This document shows, in pieces, positions 44,673-58,000 of a stretch of DNA of 64,000 nucleotides; position 1 is the first letter of the stretch, and every line of letters starts with the position of its first letter. The notes below the pieces were generated by a model. That model made no database searches. It worked only from the letters and a program-made list of their open reading frames with translations, and was not told the origin of the DNA. The stretch lies in NCBI GenBank assembly GCA_036785705.1, contig JAWUZG010000084.1, forward strand, positions 13,901,501 through 13,965,500, read 5' to 3'. Both the position numbers and the translations under genes were made by a program. Source of the DNA: Acanthornis magna. Taxonomy: Eukaryota > Chordata > Aves > Passeriformes > Acanthizidae.

Positions 44673-47600
44673 ATGGGGCCAAAAAATTCAAATGATGTCT
44701 TTTACATGCTGCTAAAAATACAAATATTCTGCAGGCTACAGGGAAAAAATAAACCGTACATCAAATTAAATGGGCAATTTTTCAAGACACTTACAAAGTG
44801 AAAGCTATTCTGAACATCTCTGACCACACGCCATAATAGAATAACAAAGGAAGAGCAACATGGTACCATGGGACTCAGCAAGAACACATATATTTTGGCA
44901 CCCACTTCTGCAAAAGCCTCTCTGCAGCCAGAAACACCAGACTTGTGCAAAGGAGCCAGTTTTGCATCTCATGCCTGGAATATGCACATTTGTTTTCTCT
45001 TTCTACTAAAACACTGCAAAAGTCCAAATTTAGGAAAAAACTTGAAAATGGTTGATGGCAGTGGGAAGGACAGGATGGCAAGCGGCTGCATCGGCCTCAG
45101 GGTCTCACCACAATGCTATTGCTTTGGGGAGCATAGAGACAGTGCTGCGCTCAACAAGGTGATTGTCAAAGTACTCTGGACAGGGAACAGAACATAGCTT
45201 AGCTCTGTAACAGCATATATTGAATAGGGGTATTCTGGTTATTTAATTCTGCCCATGCTCAAACTCCAGAGTAGTTTTGATACCATCACGTTATATAGCA
45301 TTTGCTTGAGGAAAATGACATCTTGTTTACATGGAAACTACTGAGACATTGATTTTCTGAAGGATTTGATGAAACACATAATTTTTTTCCTTGATGTAAA
45401 CAGGCTTCCTATAAATAGGAACAGGCTGGCTGTACCTGCCATGCTTTTCCATATACCTATGTATGACTGCATACCTTTTTTTTAAATACACCACTCAAAT
45501 TGCTTTTCCAAGCCTGCCACCCAATTTTCTCCTGTGAGTACTGTATTTTCCTAGCAAAGAGATTTTTTTTCTGTGACAAACACACAAGACGAAGCTGCTA
45601 TGAACAGGAGTAGTAAGAAAATGTGAACAATGTGACAATGGTATTAGATAATTTACTGGGATATAAGCAACAGAAAGCCCTGAGCCACATATACTTAAAT
45701 TTGCCTGCAAAACAAAGTTATGAACTAGTTCCTTTTAGAAAGAATGAGCTGAAAACACCCACAAACTGTCACGTCAGACTAAAACTTGCAGCTTCTAGTT
45801 TACAATTTCAGGAAGTAAAAATTAATACCAGCAATACTAAGCCTAAAAATGCTAAATGAAAATGCATCCTGCATTGAATATTAACTAGCCATCAGCAAAC
45901 CTGAAATAAAATACCCAGTTTTTGAACGAAAACAGCTTTCCTGAAATTATTTCACCAGCTGGGATCTCAAGTATTGACAGCAAGAAGAAAGCATCTGCAT
46001 CAAAAATCCAAGACTTCATGTCAAAAGTGTTCTCCATAAATCAGATTTACTGTTACAACCTTCCCCACAAGCCCCATATTTTTCTAGTCAGATCTGCCGA
46101 GCTCCCATTGCCCCACATGGGATAGCACCTGCTGGGACCAGCCTGGCTGGGAGAGGGGAACCTCTGCCCACCAGTCACCCTCAGTGCTGCAGCCCTGCTC
46201 ACTGCCCAGAAGAACCAAGCATTTCCCATGGCTCAGCAGCAATGCTCCTTGTGACACAGCCCAGGACACACACACGTCCCCTGTCACCCCCAGCCACATC
46301 ACGATGTCCCACACTTATAAACCCATCAGCAATCACCCTGACAGTACTTGGCAGAAGGGTTTTTGAAAATGAAAATATCAGTAAAATCTCTTCTAAGGAA
46401 ACACAGCATAGCAACATGTTCTCGGGCTGGATTTGAGGATATTTTGGAACCCAATTTTTAAATCTTTTGTACTGTAGAACAGTATCTACTCAAGCCATTT
46501 GAGATTAAGACTACACATTTATAGTTTTTTTTATTTGGCAGAAGGTCATTGAAAAAGCAGAAATGGGTTTTGGTGAATGCATGTTCTCATTCTGAATGTG
46601 TCCACTTAAAAAAATAGAGACTGCTGCTAGGAGAAGAAAAATAAAGCAAGTTTTGACACACGGTACTGCACTCTGGTACTCACCACTCTGGCCTCTATCA
46701 GATTGAAACTACTGCTGTGAAATTAATTTTAAAAAGGTACATACTTACTACAGTCACACCAACCACTGCTGAATCGCAACAAGTCACTGTTCCTGTTTCA
46801 CATTCTATTTTAAAAGCACATTTTCACACAGCATTTTATGTCTTTAGCCATCTATGATATCAGTCTGCAATTTTTCCTTTAGGGGAACAATTTTAAAGGA
46901 AAAGCATATGCATCTATGCAAGTGAAAATGCTTATACAACATCTGCTAAGAGGTGAGACCCTCTCACAAGGTACACCTGCAGTCTGCACCACTTCCCAGC
47001 AAAGCACTTTTAAAGCTACTACTCACTTGTAAAGCTACTACTAGTTGTAACAGTGACTCATGCACTTGCACGCCCTGGAACAAACCTGGCCATGCAGAGC
47101 AGTGCAAGCGGCTAAAGTAAGCTGTGAAAAGTTGAGTAAACCCCATCAGTGGTTTTTTTAAGTGCATGAAACAGGCACCTTGACACACTTCAAACCACAC
47201 AGGCTAAGGGCTTGGAGCAACCTGGCCATCCTGGCTGCCTGGTAGAATCTGGGGGGACAGCTGGCAGCTGCAAGCCGAGAGGAGCTGTCATCAGATGCTG
47301 TTCTCCAACATGCTCAAAAGCCTTCCAGAAGCAAACCCGTGGTATTACACCACTGCACATACCTACCAAGCACAGCCAACACGAGCATGGCTATGGGACT
47401 GCTCCAACTGCATTGCCACGGCCTAAGGAAACCTCAAAGCCCCTCAAGGCATCCAGGAGGGGCTGTGGGCTGCTACAGGTCGGCACTGGCATGCCTGGCT
47501 GTGTGCCTGCAAGGTGACAAGCCGAGGAGGAAGCGACAGCCACACACCACCGACTGCAGGCAGAGCTTCTGTTTCATGAGAACCAGCCCCTATGCGGAAG

Positions 47601-48712
47601 TCAACCTGCTCTTGAGGCCTTGGTACAAGACTGGCCAGCATCCCCAAATCCAGCGTTGCTGCTGCTGCATCATTTTTTTACCAGACCCCCAAATTTCTGT
47701 TCCAAAATGGACAACACACTCAATGCACTTGCATCCAGGTCTTCTGCTGATCCCCATCTGCAGACCCTCTCTCATTAACAAACCCAGTCTGCAAACATGC
47801 TGGCCAGACACCAGCTTCAAATATGTCACTGGACTGTGCATCACCAACCTTAGCCCAAATCCAGCACACGATTACATCCCTGCTACCAGAAAGGAAATCA
47901 AGACCTGCACTCACAAAGTGAATTACGACTTCAGGAATGAAATTACTATCAAGCAGGATGAACCAAGGAACAGGAGATCCTGTTTGCATGTTTATTTCCT
48001 TGACTACAACCCAAGAGCACACAAGCAAGCTTTTTTTTTTTGTTTTAAGAGCATAAGGAGCACTAAGCCAGCTGAATTGCAGGGAGGTTTGTTTTAACTG
48101 TCTTGAGGTCTTTGAAGATGACTGCCCATAGATCACTTTAGATGAATCACAGATGTGCTACAGAAAATTCAAATTATCTCCTGTCCCAGTAAACTTGCAT
48201 TGTATCTGAAACTACACTGGATGCTGTGCTGGATAAAAACAGTCACCTCCCTCAGTAGAGGTAATGGGAACACTAAAGGAGAACCTCCACTGCAACTCAC
48301 TTTGATGTCACCAGCAATACCCCAAACAAGCCACAAAATCCAGCATCATTGTAGACGAGATCCTGCTGATTTATTAACACGTGTAACCACAGTATATGAC
48401 AGCTCTCAGGGTGATTCTCATTTGTTCCAGAGCCAGTCTGTGAGTTTGCAGAAGAGGATGAAAACACAACCCAGCTCCAAGCAATGCACCCTTACCTGAG
48501 CCTTGTATCAGGTGCCAAGATTCATCAGTTCAGCTGGAGTTGTCCACTCCCCTGAAGGCATCTATCTGGCAGGAGCCAGTTGTCTCTGCTGCAGGATGCA
48601 GTGAGGACCCTCAGTTGCCACAGCCCACTGCTCAAATGCCCTTTGGCTCACTCACACTGCCTCTCTGCGGCTGCTCTCCTCCACCCTCGTCCTCTGGCAC
48701 GTGAGAGCTCAC

Positions 48713-48776
48713 CGCAGGCAGCTGGGAGAAGAGGCAAGGCAGGAGGCAGTCCACACTCTCTCGTCCCCCGGGCTCA
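48713..48776 (-). other. Candidate 5' untranslated exon of the RabGAP gene
   Basis: On the minus strand a pyrimidine-rich acceptor (ttcttatttcttttgcag) and a good donor (gtgagc) bracket 64 nt of GC-rich sequence with several CpGs and no ATG. It lies 5.9 kb upstream of the first coding exon, which needs an upstream partner. Splice-site shape is the only evidence; it could be chance. Confidence 0.3.
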
Positions 48777-51700
48777 CTGCAAAAGAAATAAGAACTTGGT
48801 CAGTTTTCCAGTTCTGGCAGAGCAAAGGTACCATCCTTTACCAGCACCAGGGTCTTTGAACACAGAGGAAAGGCAGGTCCCATTGGAGCTAGCAGCAAGG
48901 CAGCATCATGGTGGGGAAGAACAGGTTTTAACTGCCGGGCACAAAATGGCAGAAAATAAACTATACTCATCTGTGTTGCAGAAAAAAACCCTGGTGTGGT
49001 TTTTCTGGCCATTTTCCAGCCTGGTTGAGTGCCAGGGCTTCCTATGCAGGTTTGAGAGCCCAACACACCTTTGTACCAGCAGACACGTTGCACCAGTAAC
49101 TCAGCAGGCAGAATATGCCCCCTTGCCCAAGCCAAAGGCAGAGTACTATACCCAGCTCCAGCTGATCTAAGAGCATGGTGCCCCCAAGAAGGGCTGCAGT
49201 GGAGGCTTCCAGCCATTCCTTCAGGACTTGGGTCAGGCTAAGACCAGTACATGACATCACTGACTTGCACGGCAGAAGAGTTGTCACAGGTTGTGCCACC
49301 TGAGCCACCTTGCAGCATTTGCAGTTCTCCCTGATACATTCAAACAGCTACACAGTGCCAAGGACACCAGAGCCCAACACAGCTATCACTTATAAAACCC
49401 AACTTTTTAGTTCTCACCTTCAGCACCTCAGAGAAGCAACACATTAGTTCCAGAAGCGTGAAATCAAGACATCATCCCAAAGCATAATGCTTTGCTTGAA
49501 GGCAACAAGCACCAGGGAGATGAAGAACAGCTCACTTTTGTCATGAGCTGCCACTTTAATAATACCACCTCTCCTCTAATCCCCCTCACAAGCACCAGCA
49601 AATGGACTTTTTCCAATGCTCCTGGGCTGTCCTACGCTGAGTTTCCCTGCTGTCACCCTTCCAGGACCCAAGCACGACGACTTGGGAGGCCCTGAAGTGC
49701 AGAAGGCCTCACACCCTTTCAGAGGTGGCCACCATTATAATCAAGTAACCCCTAACACAGATTATATTTTATGTATGTTATCACCTAGTAGGTTGTAACG
49801 TGGCTTACACGCATTAAAAGCAGATTACACACATTTCCCTCTCTTCTCCCAATTTTCACCAAGCTTTTACAGTACAATGGCAAGCTATGGTCACAACAAT
49901 GACAACATTTTGCCGCTAGACTATGGCAATATCAAGAAACTCAAATACATTGGCCAACTCTTCTAGTTATATGAATGACTAAAAAACCAGGTAAGACTGC
50001 AATTACACGCTATCCACCCACCTCAACAGGAGCAGCACAACCAATAAATACAAGCTCTCTCAACCTTCTCCCCACTATCCCTCTTCCTTTCCTCTCAGTA
50101 CTTACATATCGCTCTCATTCTCACACACGTTTTTGGTGCTGTGCCTTGGCGTTCTTCTGCCCAAGGATGGAGATGGAAGGAAAGAAATGGAAGGGCTGAT
50201 AAAGAGATTTGGTCTCCTCCCTGCTTACACTCAGAAAGTCCAGCCTTGGTGCTTCTGCACAGATCAGCTGTTGCAAAGTCAGAAGATGCAGCTCTAGATG
50301 AAAGCTAAACCCTCTGAGCAGAGCAGTGAGTCTATAAGCAATTCTTTGTCACCTTCTATTTTTAGACCTCACAGGGGATAAAAGAGCATCCAAACATTTT
50401 TTAAGCTCTTTTTAACGTGAACTCGTCTTCTAGAGAGAACAATAGCAAAAAAACCAAACAGACAAAGGACTGCACAAAAATCAGAGATGCATGAATTATT
50501 TTTTTGAAGTATCATTATTTAAATGACTTTTCATTTGAAAAAAAATAAGTAAACTGAAGAATGCAAAAGTCCACATGCTGCTTTTGGGAATTGAAGATTA
50601 ATTTTTTTCTCCGCATTCCCTCCTTTTTCCATTCCAATGTCTATAAAAAGGGGGGAAAAAAAGCCAGAGGGAACACAAACAAACAAACAAAAAAATCCTC
50701 TTTTTTCGGGTGATGCACTGACCTGGAAGGGAACTGTATCAGCACAGAGCTTAGGAACTGGCTTCTTCTGTTTGCTTAAGACTGGAAGAGCAGTTTGCAT
50801 TTCTTTAACCATAAACTAACAGAAGCTACAACGATAGTCATTCTCTGCTTGGACATGCATTCCTCATAAAATACCGTTGTTTTTTTTTTTTTTGTACATG
50901 TAGCAACACTACAGGACACACTACTCTTCCCTTGTCATTCTTGCCTCCAGCTATACTTGGCAATTTTGGGTAAGCTAAAGGCTCCTTTTGCTATTTAAAA
51001 CTTTGCCTGGTTTTGGCTTGGCGGGCATTGTCAGCTAGAGGCCACCCACACCCAACACGTGCCCAAAGCAGCCGCGTGAGGACACGTGTCCTGGCTGATA
51101 CCCAAGATGTCACCCCGGGCACTGTGGATCTAGTGATGCTCCCTAGCCAAAACCAAAGGAACAAGGATGCAAACATAAGTTATCATGCTGCTGGCAGCCT
51201 GTGCTCTCTTTGGAACACAGGCAGCGTCTTTTTTAAAATGCATACAAGGAAATAACAAACATACCGTTATATAAAGTTGCTGGTACAGCCAATGAAATAA
51301 AGGAGTAGGAAGTTAAAAATCCACTAACAAGATGCAGCTTTGTCCGTGAAAAACTTGTCCAAAATAATTACTGAGGGGAATGACTTATAGATAGTTGTAG
51401 ATATCTGAGTTACAGTGAGACCTATGTTGACTGTGTATGTCTTACACTGCATTCCAGAGCCTCTGGCTTCCCCTCATTTTTAGGAGGAAGGCAGCTTCAG
51501 CCATTAGCCTGACCCCAACTAGTGCCCAGCCCCTGGGAACCACCCTCATTCCTTCAATCACTTTCAATGAGTTTAATCAGCTCACACTGCCTCCAAATAC
51601 AGAATCCTTGCAGGAAATTATTTGTCTTTGGCAGCCTCTGCAGAGGACACTCCCTGACCATTTTACTGGCAGTATCCTGGACTTGCATTACCTTCAAACA

Positions 51701-51998
51701 GCATCTCCAGATGCTAATGCATGAGCCTTTGTTAACTTGTTTTCTTCTATCAAAGCCCAATGGAAGCGTATCCAGTAATAGAAAACTTGAGGGAAACAAG
51801 TATTTGACCCAACCAGAAAGTACTAAGAAAACATCTCCCAAAGCTTTTTTAACAGCCTTGGAACTATATGCAGGACAGCATTAGGATTTTTTTAAGTCAT
51901 ATGAAAGCAATCTTTTTAATTGCAACATCACGTTTCCCTTTCTTTTTGCTTGTTGATAACTCCTAAATCACCCCAACGTAAGATGTGCAGGAATTTTT

Positions 51999-52015
51999 GT
52001 GTGTGTGTGTGTGTG
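51999..52015. repeat. (GT)n dinucleotide run
   Basis: Eight and a half GT units about 30 nt beyond the 3' end of the long CR1 copy. Confidence 0.9.
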
Positions 52016-52046
52016 CAAACCCAACATTTTATTAAACAAGAAAATA

Positions 52047-53520
52047 TAATCATAGAATCATAAAATGGTCTGGGTTGGAAGGGACCTTGGAAATCATCTA
52101 ATTCCAACCCCCATGCTAAGGACAAGGATGTTATTCACAAGACCAGGTTGCTCAGGGCCCCATCTGGCCTGGCCTTGAACACTTCCAAGGATATGGCATC
52201 CACAACATTTCTGGGCAGCCTGTTCCAGTGTCTCACCATTCCCTGAGTAAAAGACTTCTTCCTAACATTTAATCTCTCTTCTTTTAGTCTGAAATCATTC
52301 ACCCTTGTCCTATCCATATGTGCCTGTGCAAAAAGTCACGCTCCCTCTTTTTTTCTATGCTCTCTTCCTATTAGAAGGTACTCTAAGGTTACCCTGGAGC
52401 CCTCTCTTTTCTGGGCTGAACAACCCCAGTTCTTTCCACCTGCTTTCATATGAGGTGCTCCAGCCCTCTGATCTTCGTGGCCCTTCTCTGGACCTGCTCT
52501 TACCAGTGCATGTCTTTTTTATGCTAACAATTCCAGAGCTGGACACAGCACTCCAGGTGGGAGCTCATGAAAGTAGAGTAGAGGAGGAGAATCCCCTCCC
52601 TTGCCCTGCTGGCTGTGCTGCTTTGGATGCAGCCCAGGCTGCATTGGTTTTCTGGTCTCTGAGTGTACACTGTTGGCTTATGAAGAGCACTGGTTCCAAG
52701 ACAGAACTCAGAGGGACACCACTCGTCACTGGCCTCCACCTGGACATAGAGCCACTAACCACAACTCTGGCTACATCCATCCAGCCAATTTCTTATCTAC
52801 CCAGCAGTCCACCCTTCAAATCCATATCTCTCCAGTTCAGAGATAAGGATGTCATGTAAGATCATGTCAAAGGCCTTACAGAACTCTACATTGATGACAG
52901 CCATTCATCTTAGCTTGTTGAGTGTTGCAGTCACCCCACCAGAGAATGCCACCAGGTTGGTCAGGCACAATGTGCTCATAGTGAAGCTATGCTGGCTGTG
53001 TCAGATCACCTCCTCGTCTTGCATGTGCCTTAGCATTGCCTCTGTGAGGATCTGTTCCATGATCTTCCCAGACACAGAAGTGAGGGCCCCCTTTCTACCC
53101 TTCTTAAAAATAGGAGTCGTTCCTTCCCTTTTTTCCAGTCACCAGGGACTTCACCTGAACACTGACTTTTCAGAAATGACGGAAAATGGCCTGCCAACCA
53201 CATCACCCAGTTCCCTCAGGATCCTGGAATCAGGCCCCATAGACTTGTGCCTATTCAGTTTCATCAGATGGTCTTGAACATGGCTCTTTGCTTACATTGG
53301 GAGGGACCTCACTCCCCCAGTTGCCACCTGGAGGTTCAGGAACCTGAGAGATGTGGAAAGCCTGACTGCCAATGAAAAATGAAGCAAAGAAATTGCTCAG
53401 CCTGATCCATATCTATTACTACCAGTTTTCCCTTCTCATAGTGGTTGTCTACCCTTTGAGGAAATTGTTCACACAAGAAGTCCTCTCCTCTTTTCTTAGT
53501 GGAAAACATGCTTATAAAAT
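52047..53520 (-). mobile_element. CR1 LINE retrotransposon, 5'-truncated and inactive
   Basis: The minus strand reads as the 3' half of a CR1 element. The 3' terminus (atgattctatgattat, the octamer repeat) lies at about 52047-52060, followed upstream by 3'UTR and then the end of the pol protein. Reverse-transcriptase-region fragments are clear: the terminal RHWNRLPRNVVDAISLEVFK followed by DGALSNLV, then SYESRWKELGLFSPEKRGL, then SGSMSRWRPVTSGVPL, then in the far part [10 protein letters not shown] and SQHSF. They lie in different frames, so several frameshifts have broken the frame and the copy cannot move. The upper boundary is approximate. The element inserted in the same orientation as the RabGAP gene. 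Confidence 0.93.
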
Positions 53521-55033
53521 CCAGCCATAGGTGAAGACTTAAGGCAGAGGTAATACTTCAGCTTATGAAACAGCAATGGTCATGCAGGACACCCTGTTAA
53601 AAACAGCTTTCCAGATTAGGAGTCAATATTAAAATTACTCAAGGATTCTTGTGGTTTCTGACCAGCATTGAAATCAACATCTGTGTCATTTGGTCAGGTC
53701 TCTAAAATACATCTTACAATTTACGGTGTATTTGGCTGTTAGCGCTTTACCGTGGTTGATCTAAAACTAAACCTGCCACAGAGGCTGAAAGACAGACACA
53801 CAGCTTTCCAGACAGGGAAAATTAAATGGTACCAACATTTTGGAGCAAGCCACATTACTGAACTAACAGTTTCTGTACTTAAGTCATAAGTATAATGAAA
53901 TGATGCTCAGGAGAGTGGTGGAAAACCAGCTGGGCAGGCTGGTGCTGGATGCCTGCCACCATGGAGACCAGGATCCAAGGGGATATACAACTGAGGGAGC
54001 TAGGTGACACAAACAGACATCAAAACAGATGCCATCTACGCATTTCTAGGTTTTCAGAGGCATTCTTGAGAAAGCAACACATGGCACTTCAGAAAAAACC
54101 CAGACTCAGAACCGCAGTGGCTCTATTACCTACATTTACTGTTTTGCACGTCCTCAGCATTTCCGATGTGAATAATAGACAGTAACAGAAGTGGGGTAAA
54201 AGCAAGTCAAAGGGGACCATGGCAGGCTCAAGCCTATCAATAGAAATATTTGAGAAAGGCTTTTCCAGTGAAAGCTGGAGCTTGCATGAAGAAAGTGACA
54301 GTATTCATGGAAGAACTAAAAAACTCACGAAGCCTCTTCTTGGATGAGATAAGAAGCAGAGGGGGAAGCTTAAAAAAGCAGAGGAAGAAGTTTAAGTACA
54401 TGAGAGCTTGTGGCAATGATATAAAGACAAGCATTTGGTATGATGGAGACCCATACAAGGCTGTCCAGAAAAGCAGCAGCAGCAGATGCTGTTCTCTCCA
54501 GCAAACAAACACAACTAAATTATCACCAGCATTTCAAGATGCAGTCTTACTTAGCTGGAGAAAAAGGAAGAAAAAAAAAAAGGTACTTTGAACTTGAAAG
54601 GTGCATTTACCTTAAAAATGCTTTAACATTCACCCAACAAAGTAACAACTAGACAGTTCACTTTAAACAGTTCACTTATAAACACAACATTTCAGTTAAC
54701 TACTACAAAATGCATTTGCGAGCAGGATCATGATTTCCTCAGCAGCTTGGGAAATTAATCTTCCTGTTACAAGATCAAAACATGTGAGACCACAATGCAT
54801 CTTACTGAAAGGCAGCTGGACTCTGCACAGTGCAAGAAAGCTTGGAAAAGGGAAGTTGCAAATAAATAAGCATCTAAAGGCAGTGGAATGCCTTTTGATA
54901 GGAAAGGAACTTTTTTTCCCTAACGTAAAGAATGGGCCCAACACAAAGAATAAGATCCCTGCCTGAGTTAGGACATGCCTGCAGGCCTTCAGATAAGACT
55001 TCAAGTTTAATACTGCATGGGAGCTTTTCACCT

Positions 55034-55058
55034 CTTTTTTTTTTTTTCTTTTTTTTTT
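55034..55058. repeat. T-rich tract
   Basis: About 25 T residues interrupted by a single C. No adjoining element was recognised, so it is simple sequence rather than a proven poly(A) tail. Confidence 0.8.
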
Positions 55059-58000
55059 AACAAAACACCAAGTCTGTCAGCAGGAAGGATCTTTCCAGAG
55101 AACAGAGATCAGAGCTGGTTCACACTTTATCATCACTGTTAGTTGACGAGGGGCCTCTGTGAGCCCTCCCTTTAATTTAAAGCACAGTTGCTTCAATCTT
55201 GTCCTGGCTGAGTACTTCTCCCTGGGTCCCATTTCCCATGTAAGCCTGGACCTGGATTCCCATCTTGGCCACAGACTTTCCTTTAGCATCTGCTTCACAC
55301 AGATGCACTGCTGCAGCAAAACAAAAGCCCTGCCTTTCCCACCCACTTCAAGCACCCTTCCTCAAGGATATCTCCCCTCCTAGGACCTGCTAGAGGAATA
55401 TGTGCACTAAATCTCTTTTCCAGCAGTAAAGTCTGTGCTGTGCTAGAGCTACTGCATGTTTCTCCCACTTCCTTCCATTGACAGCAAACAAAAGCTTGTT
55501 GCTCACTGTTACCAGAAAATATTTGCTTTCCCGGATTGTTTCTGCCCCCCCTTGTTTCGGAAGGGTTTTCAGCAGAGTAACAGCTCACTCCCAACAATAA
55601 GCAGCAGGGGTGATTTGAGACAGAGGCCCTTTGGAGCCCACCCACTAAACCCAGCCCAGACCAGGTGCAGCCCAGTCCTGCCTTCCCAGCTGTGCAGTCT
55701 CCAGCACCTCCTCCATCACCTTACAGGTCCCTTGGAGAACACAATGCTCCAGCAGCGTGGCTTGAAGAGACAGGGCCACTTTTGCGCCACTGATGTGGCT
55801 TCAAATGGCTTCCCCTGTTTTCCAGCTGGAAACCATCTCCAGAAGATAATGTGCCCACTCTGAGTATCTGCTGTATTGTACTCTAAATATGCGACTTGAA
55901 GAGCATGCTCTTCTCACTGCACTTCCTTCCTGCCAGATCCCTTATCACCGTGTTTCATCCCCAAACGACAGAGATGAAGCTTCCACTTTTGCTGGTGCTG
56001 CTCCTTTATTCAGTGACCAAAGGAAACATTCTCACACCAGGCACTAAGCCCATGGCACTTCTGCTAATGAGTAATGATAAAGAATTAAACACAAATGTCA
56101 CATGAATAAACAGGACACCAAGGTTACAGTTCCCAGAAAAGCACTACTCAGTCATCTTATTTTTATTTAATCTTTTTATAAGCAACCAGAGTATCAAGTG
56201 TCAGGTCCTAAACCTAAGAAGGGCACCAAAAGTCCAAGTATTATTCAGGATATGCTCAACTATGGCCACCCAAGCTGACACCTTGCAGACTCGTGACTGA
56301 AACCTGTCCACAATGACCAACGCCAAGCCCAAACACCTTTCATCCACAAGTGGAGGTTCCCTACAATGAAAGCATTACACAGATAACCACTTTGCATCCC
56401 AAATTCGATGTAAGGAAAAATGCCCAACAGGCACCTGCAGGAGCTCAGCACCAGCCCTGCACCATCTCCTGATGAAAGTTCCCAGGTGGCCTTAACTGGC
56501 CATTGCTCTGCTGAAGACAGATTTCAAAAATATGAGCTTCAAAATAAGTAAGTAATTTCTTGGTCCAAGAATACAGTGGGGGAGGAGGGTGCAGAAAGGA
56601 CCACTTTTGCAAGTTTCTAATGTTGAACTTTCCATACCTCTTTCAAGCAAGATCCCCTTTACCGCGGCAAGTCCTGCCCAGCCCTGGAGCAGTGTGGGAC
56701 TTGCAAGCACCCCACAGCACACAGCCCACTCTCCCCAACCAGTGACCACAGGATATGGGCTTGGTTTTTTGGGGAGCAGCAATCTTTTTTTTTTTTTTTT
56801 AACTCAAGGCTGGACATATGATGTTAACACCTTCAGTACACTGGGCTGTCATTTCTGACAGTGCCTCTGGTCATTACAAAAGCACCACAGCATGGAAAGG
56901 ATTTGCTGGAAAGTGAAACAGCCTCAGCTCATTTCATTTATTACCAATTAGCAGAAGCCACTAATCACTGATTTGGATTCTGAAAAAGAATTATATAAGC
57001 AATCACTTAAACACCTTCCTCGTCCCTTCAGCCAGATACCCCTCCAGCCCCACCATCACGTTCTTCCTAAGGAACTTTCCTGATGCTCTCTGAAATTGAG
57101 CAGCACACGACATACGCAGCACAGACAGACCACTCTTGCCCATCCTTCCTTCAGCTTGCTTGGTTTCATGAGTTTATTATTTACCCTCAGCTTAATTGCT
57201 TTCCTCCCACAATGCAATCAGAGGCAAGCCCAGGGAAACACATAACTGTTGTTCCCTTTGGACAGCCAGGCCATCTCCACGGGTAGCTACTGAGACACAG
57301 ACAACATCAGCAACTCAACCTGAAAATGCTTCTCCCCTCCTGCCTTTTATACCACCTCTCTTTGAGAAACTTTTTCGCGGCCCCTTTGATGTTCACAAAA
57401 GTCCAGGATCAGCTCACTGGACCCTCAGGATCTATGCTTGCTTTTCAGTCTGTCAACAAAAGATGAGGAGAAGCCCAGCAGCCCGTGGATGATAGAGAAC
57501 TTCAGGTGTTACATGGGAATTTATTGGCTCTCTTATCTCAGAGACAACATTTGCAGGTAAATGCCAAGAGACTCCAAACAGTCAGCCATACCACAAACCA
57601 TAAAGACCTGAAATTTAAACTGCCATTCCTTTCACCTGCCTTTCCATGGGATTCCTGCACTATAGTACCTCTATCCACACATCATTCCTCTGTCCAAGCT
57701 CTTCTCTTTCAGCTATTTAAACCTTTTGGATCCTGTTTTCAACTGCTTTTAGGAAGCAGGCAGTGGCAATCTCACAGTTGCTACAGAGTGAGGAAAAGCT
57801 GAAGCACAAGCCATCTCTCTGACCTAGGAAAGATCCTTCATGAGATACTCCCAACTCTAACATCGCACCCTCTTAGGCACTAAAATCCACCAGTAGTTCA
57901 GTAGTTCTCCTGCCAATGGGCTGTTGCTCCCTTTTCTTCTCCCCACATCTTTCTCTGAAAAAGCTTCTAGAACTACAAAAACTCTAAAGAACATGTTAAA

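Noticed and set aside
47339..48097. Plus-strand open frame of 252 codons
   Set aside because: No domain, antisense frames overlap it, and no promoter or splice signals support it.
48580..49170. Plus-strand open frame of 196 codons
   Set aside because: No recognisable similarity; antisense to the candidate minus-strand exon and overlapped by other frames.
52135..53277. CR1 reverse-transcriptase fragments as a host gene
   Set aside because: The fragments lie in different frames and continue into the CR1 3' terminus; this is a dead retrotransposon copy.
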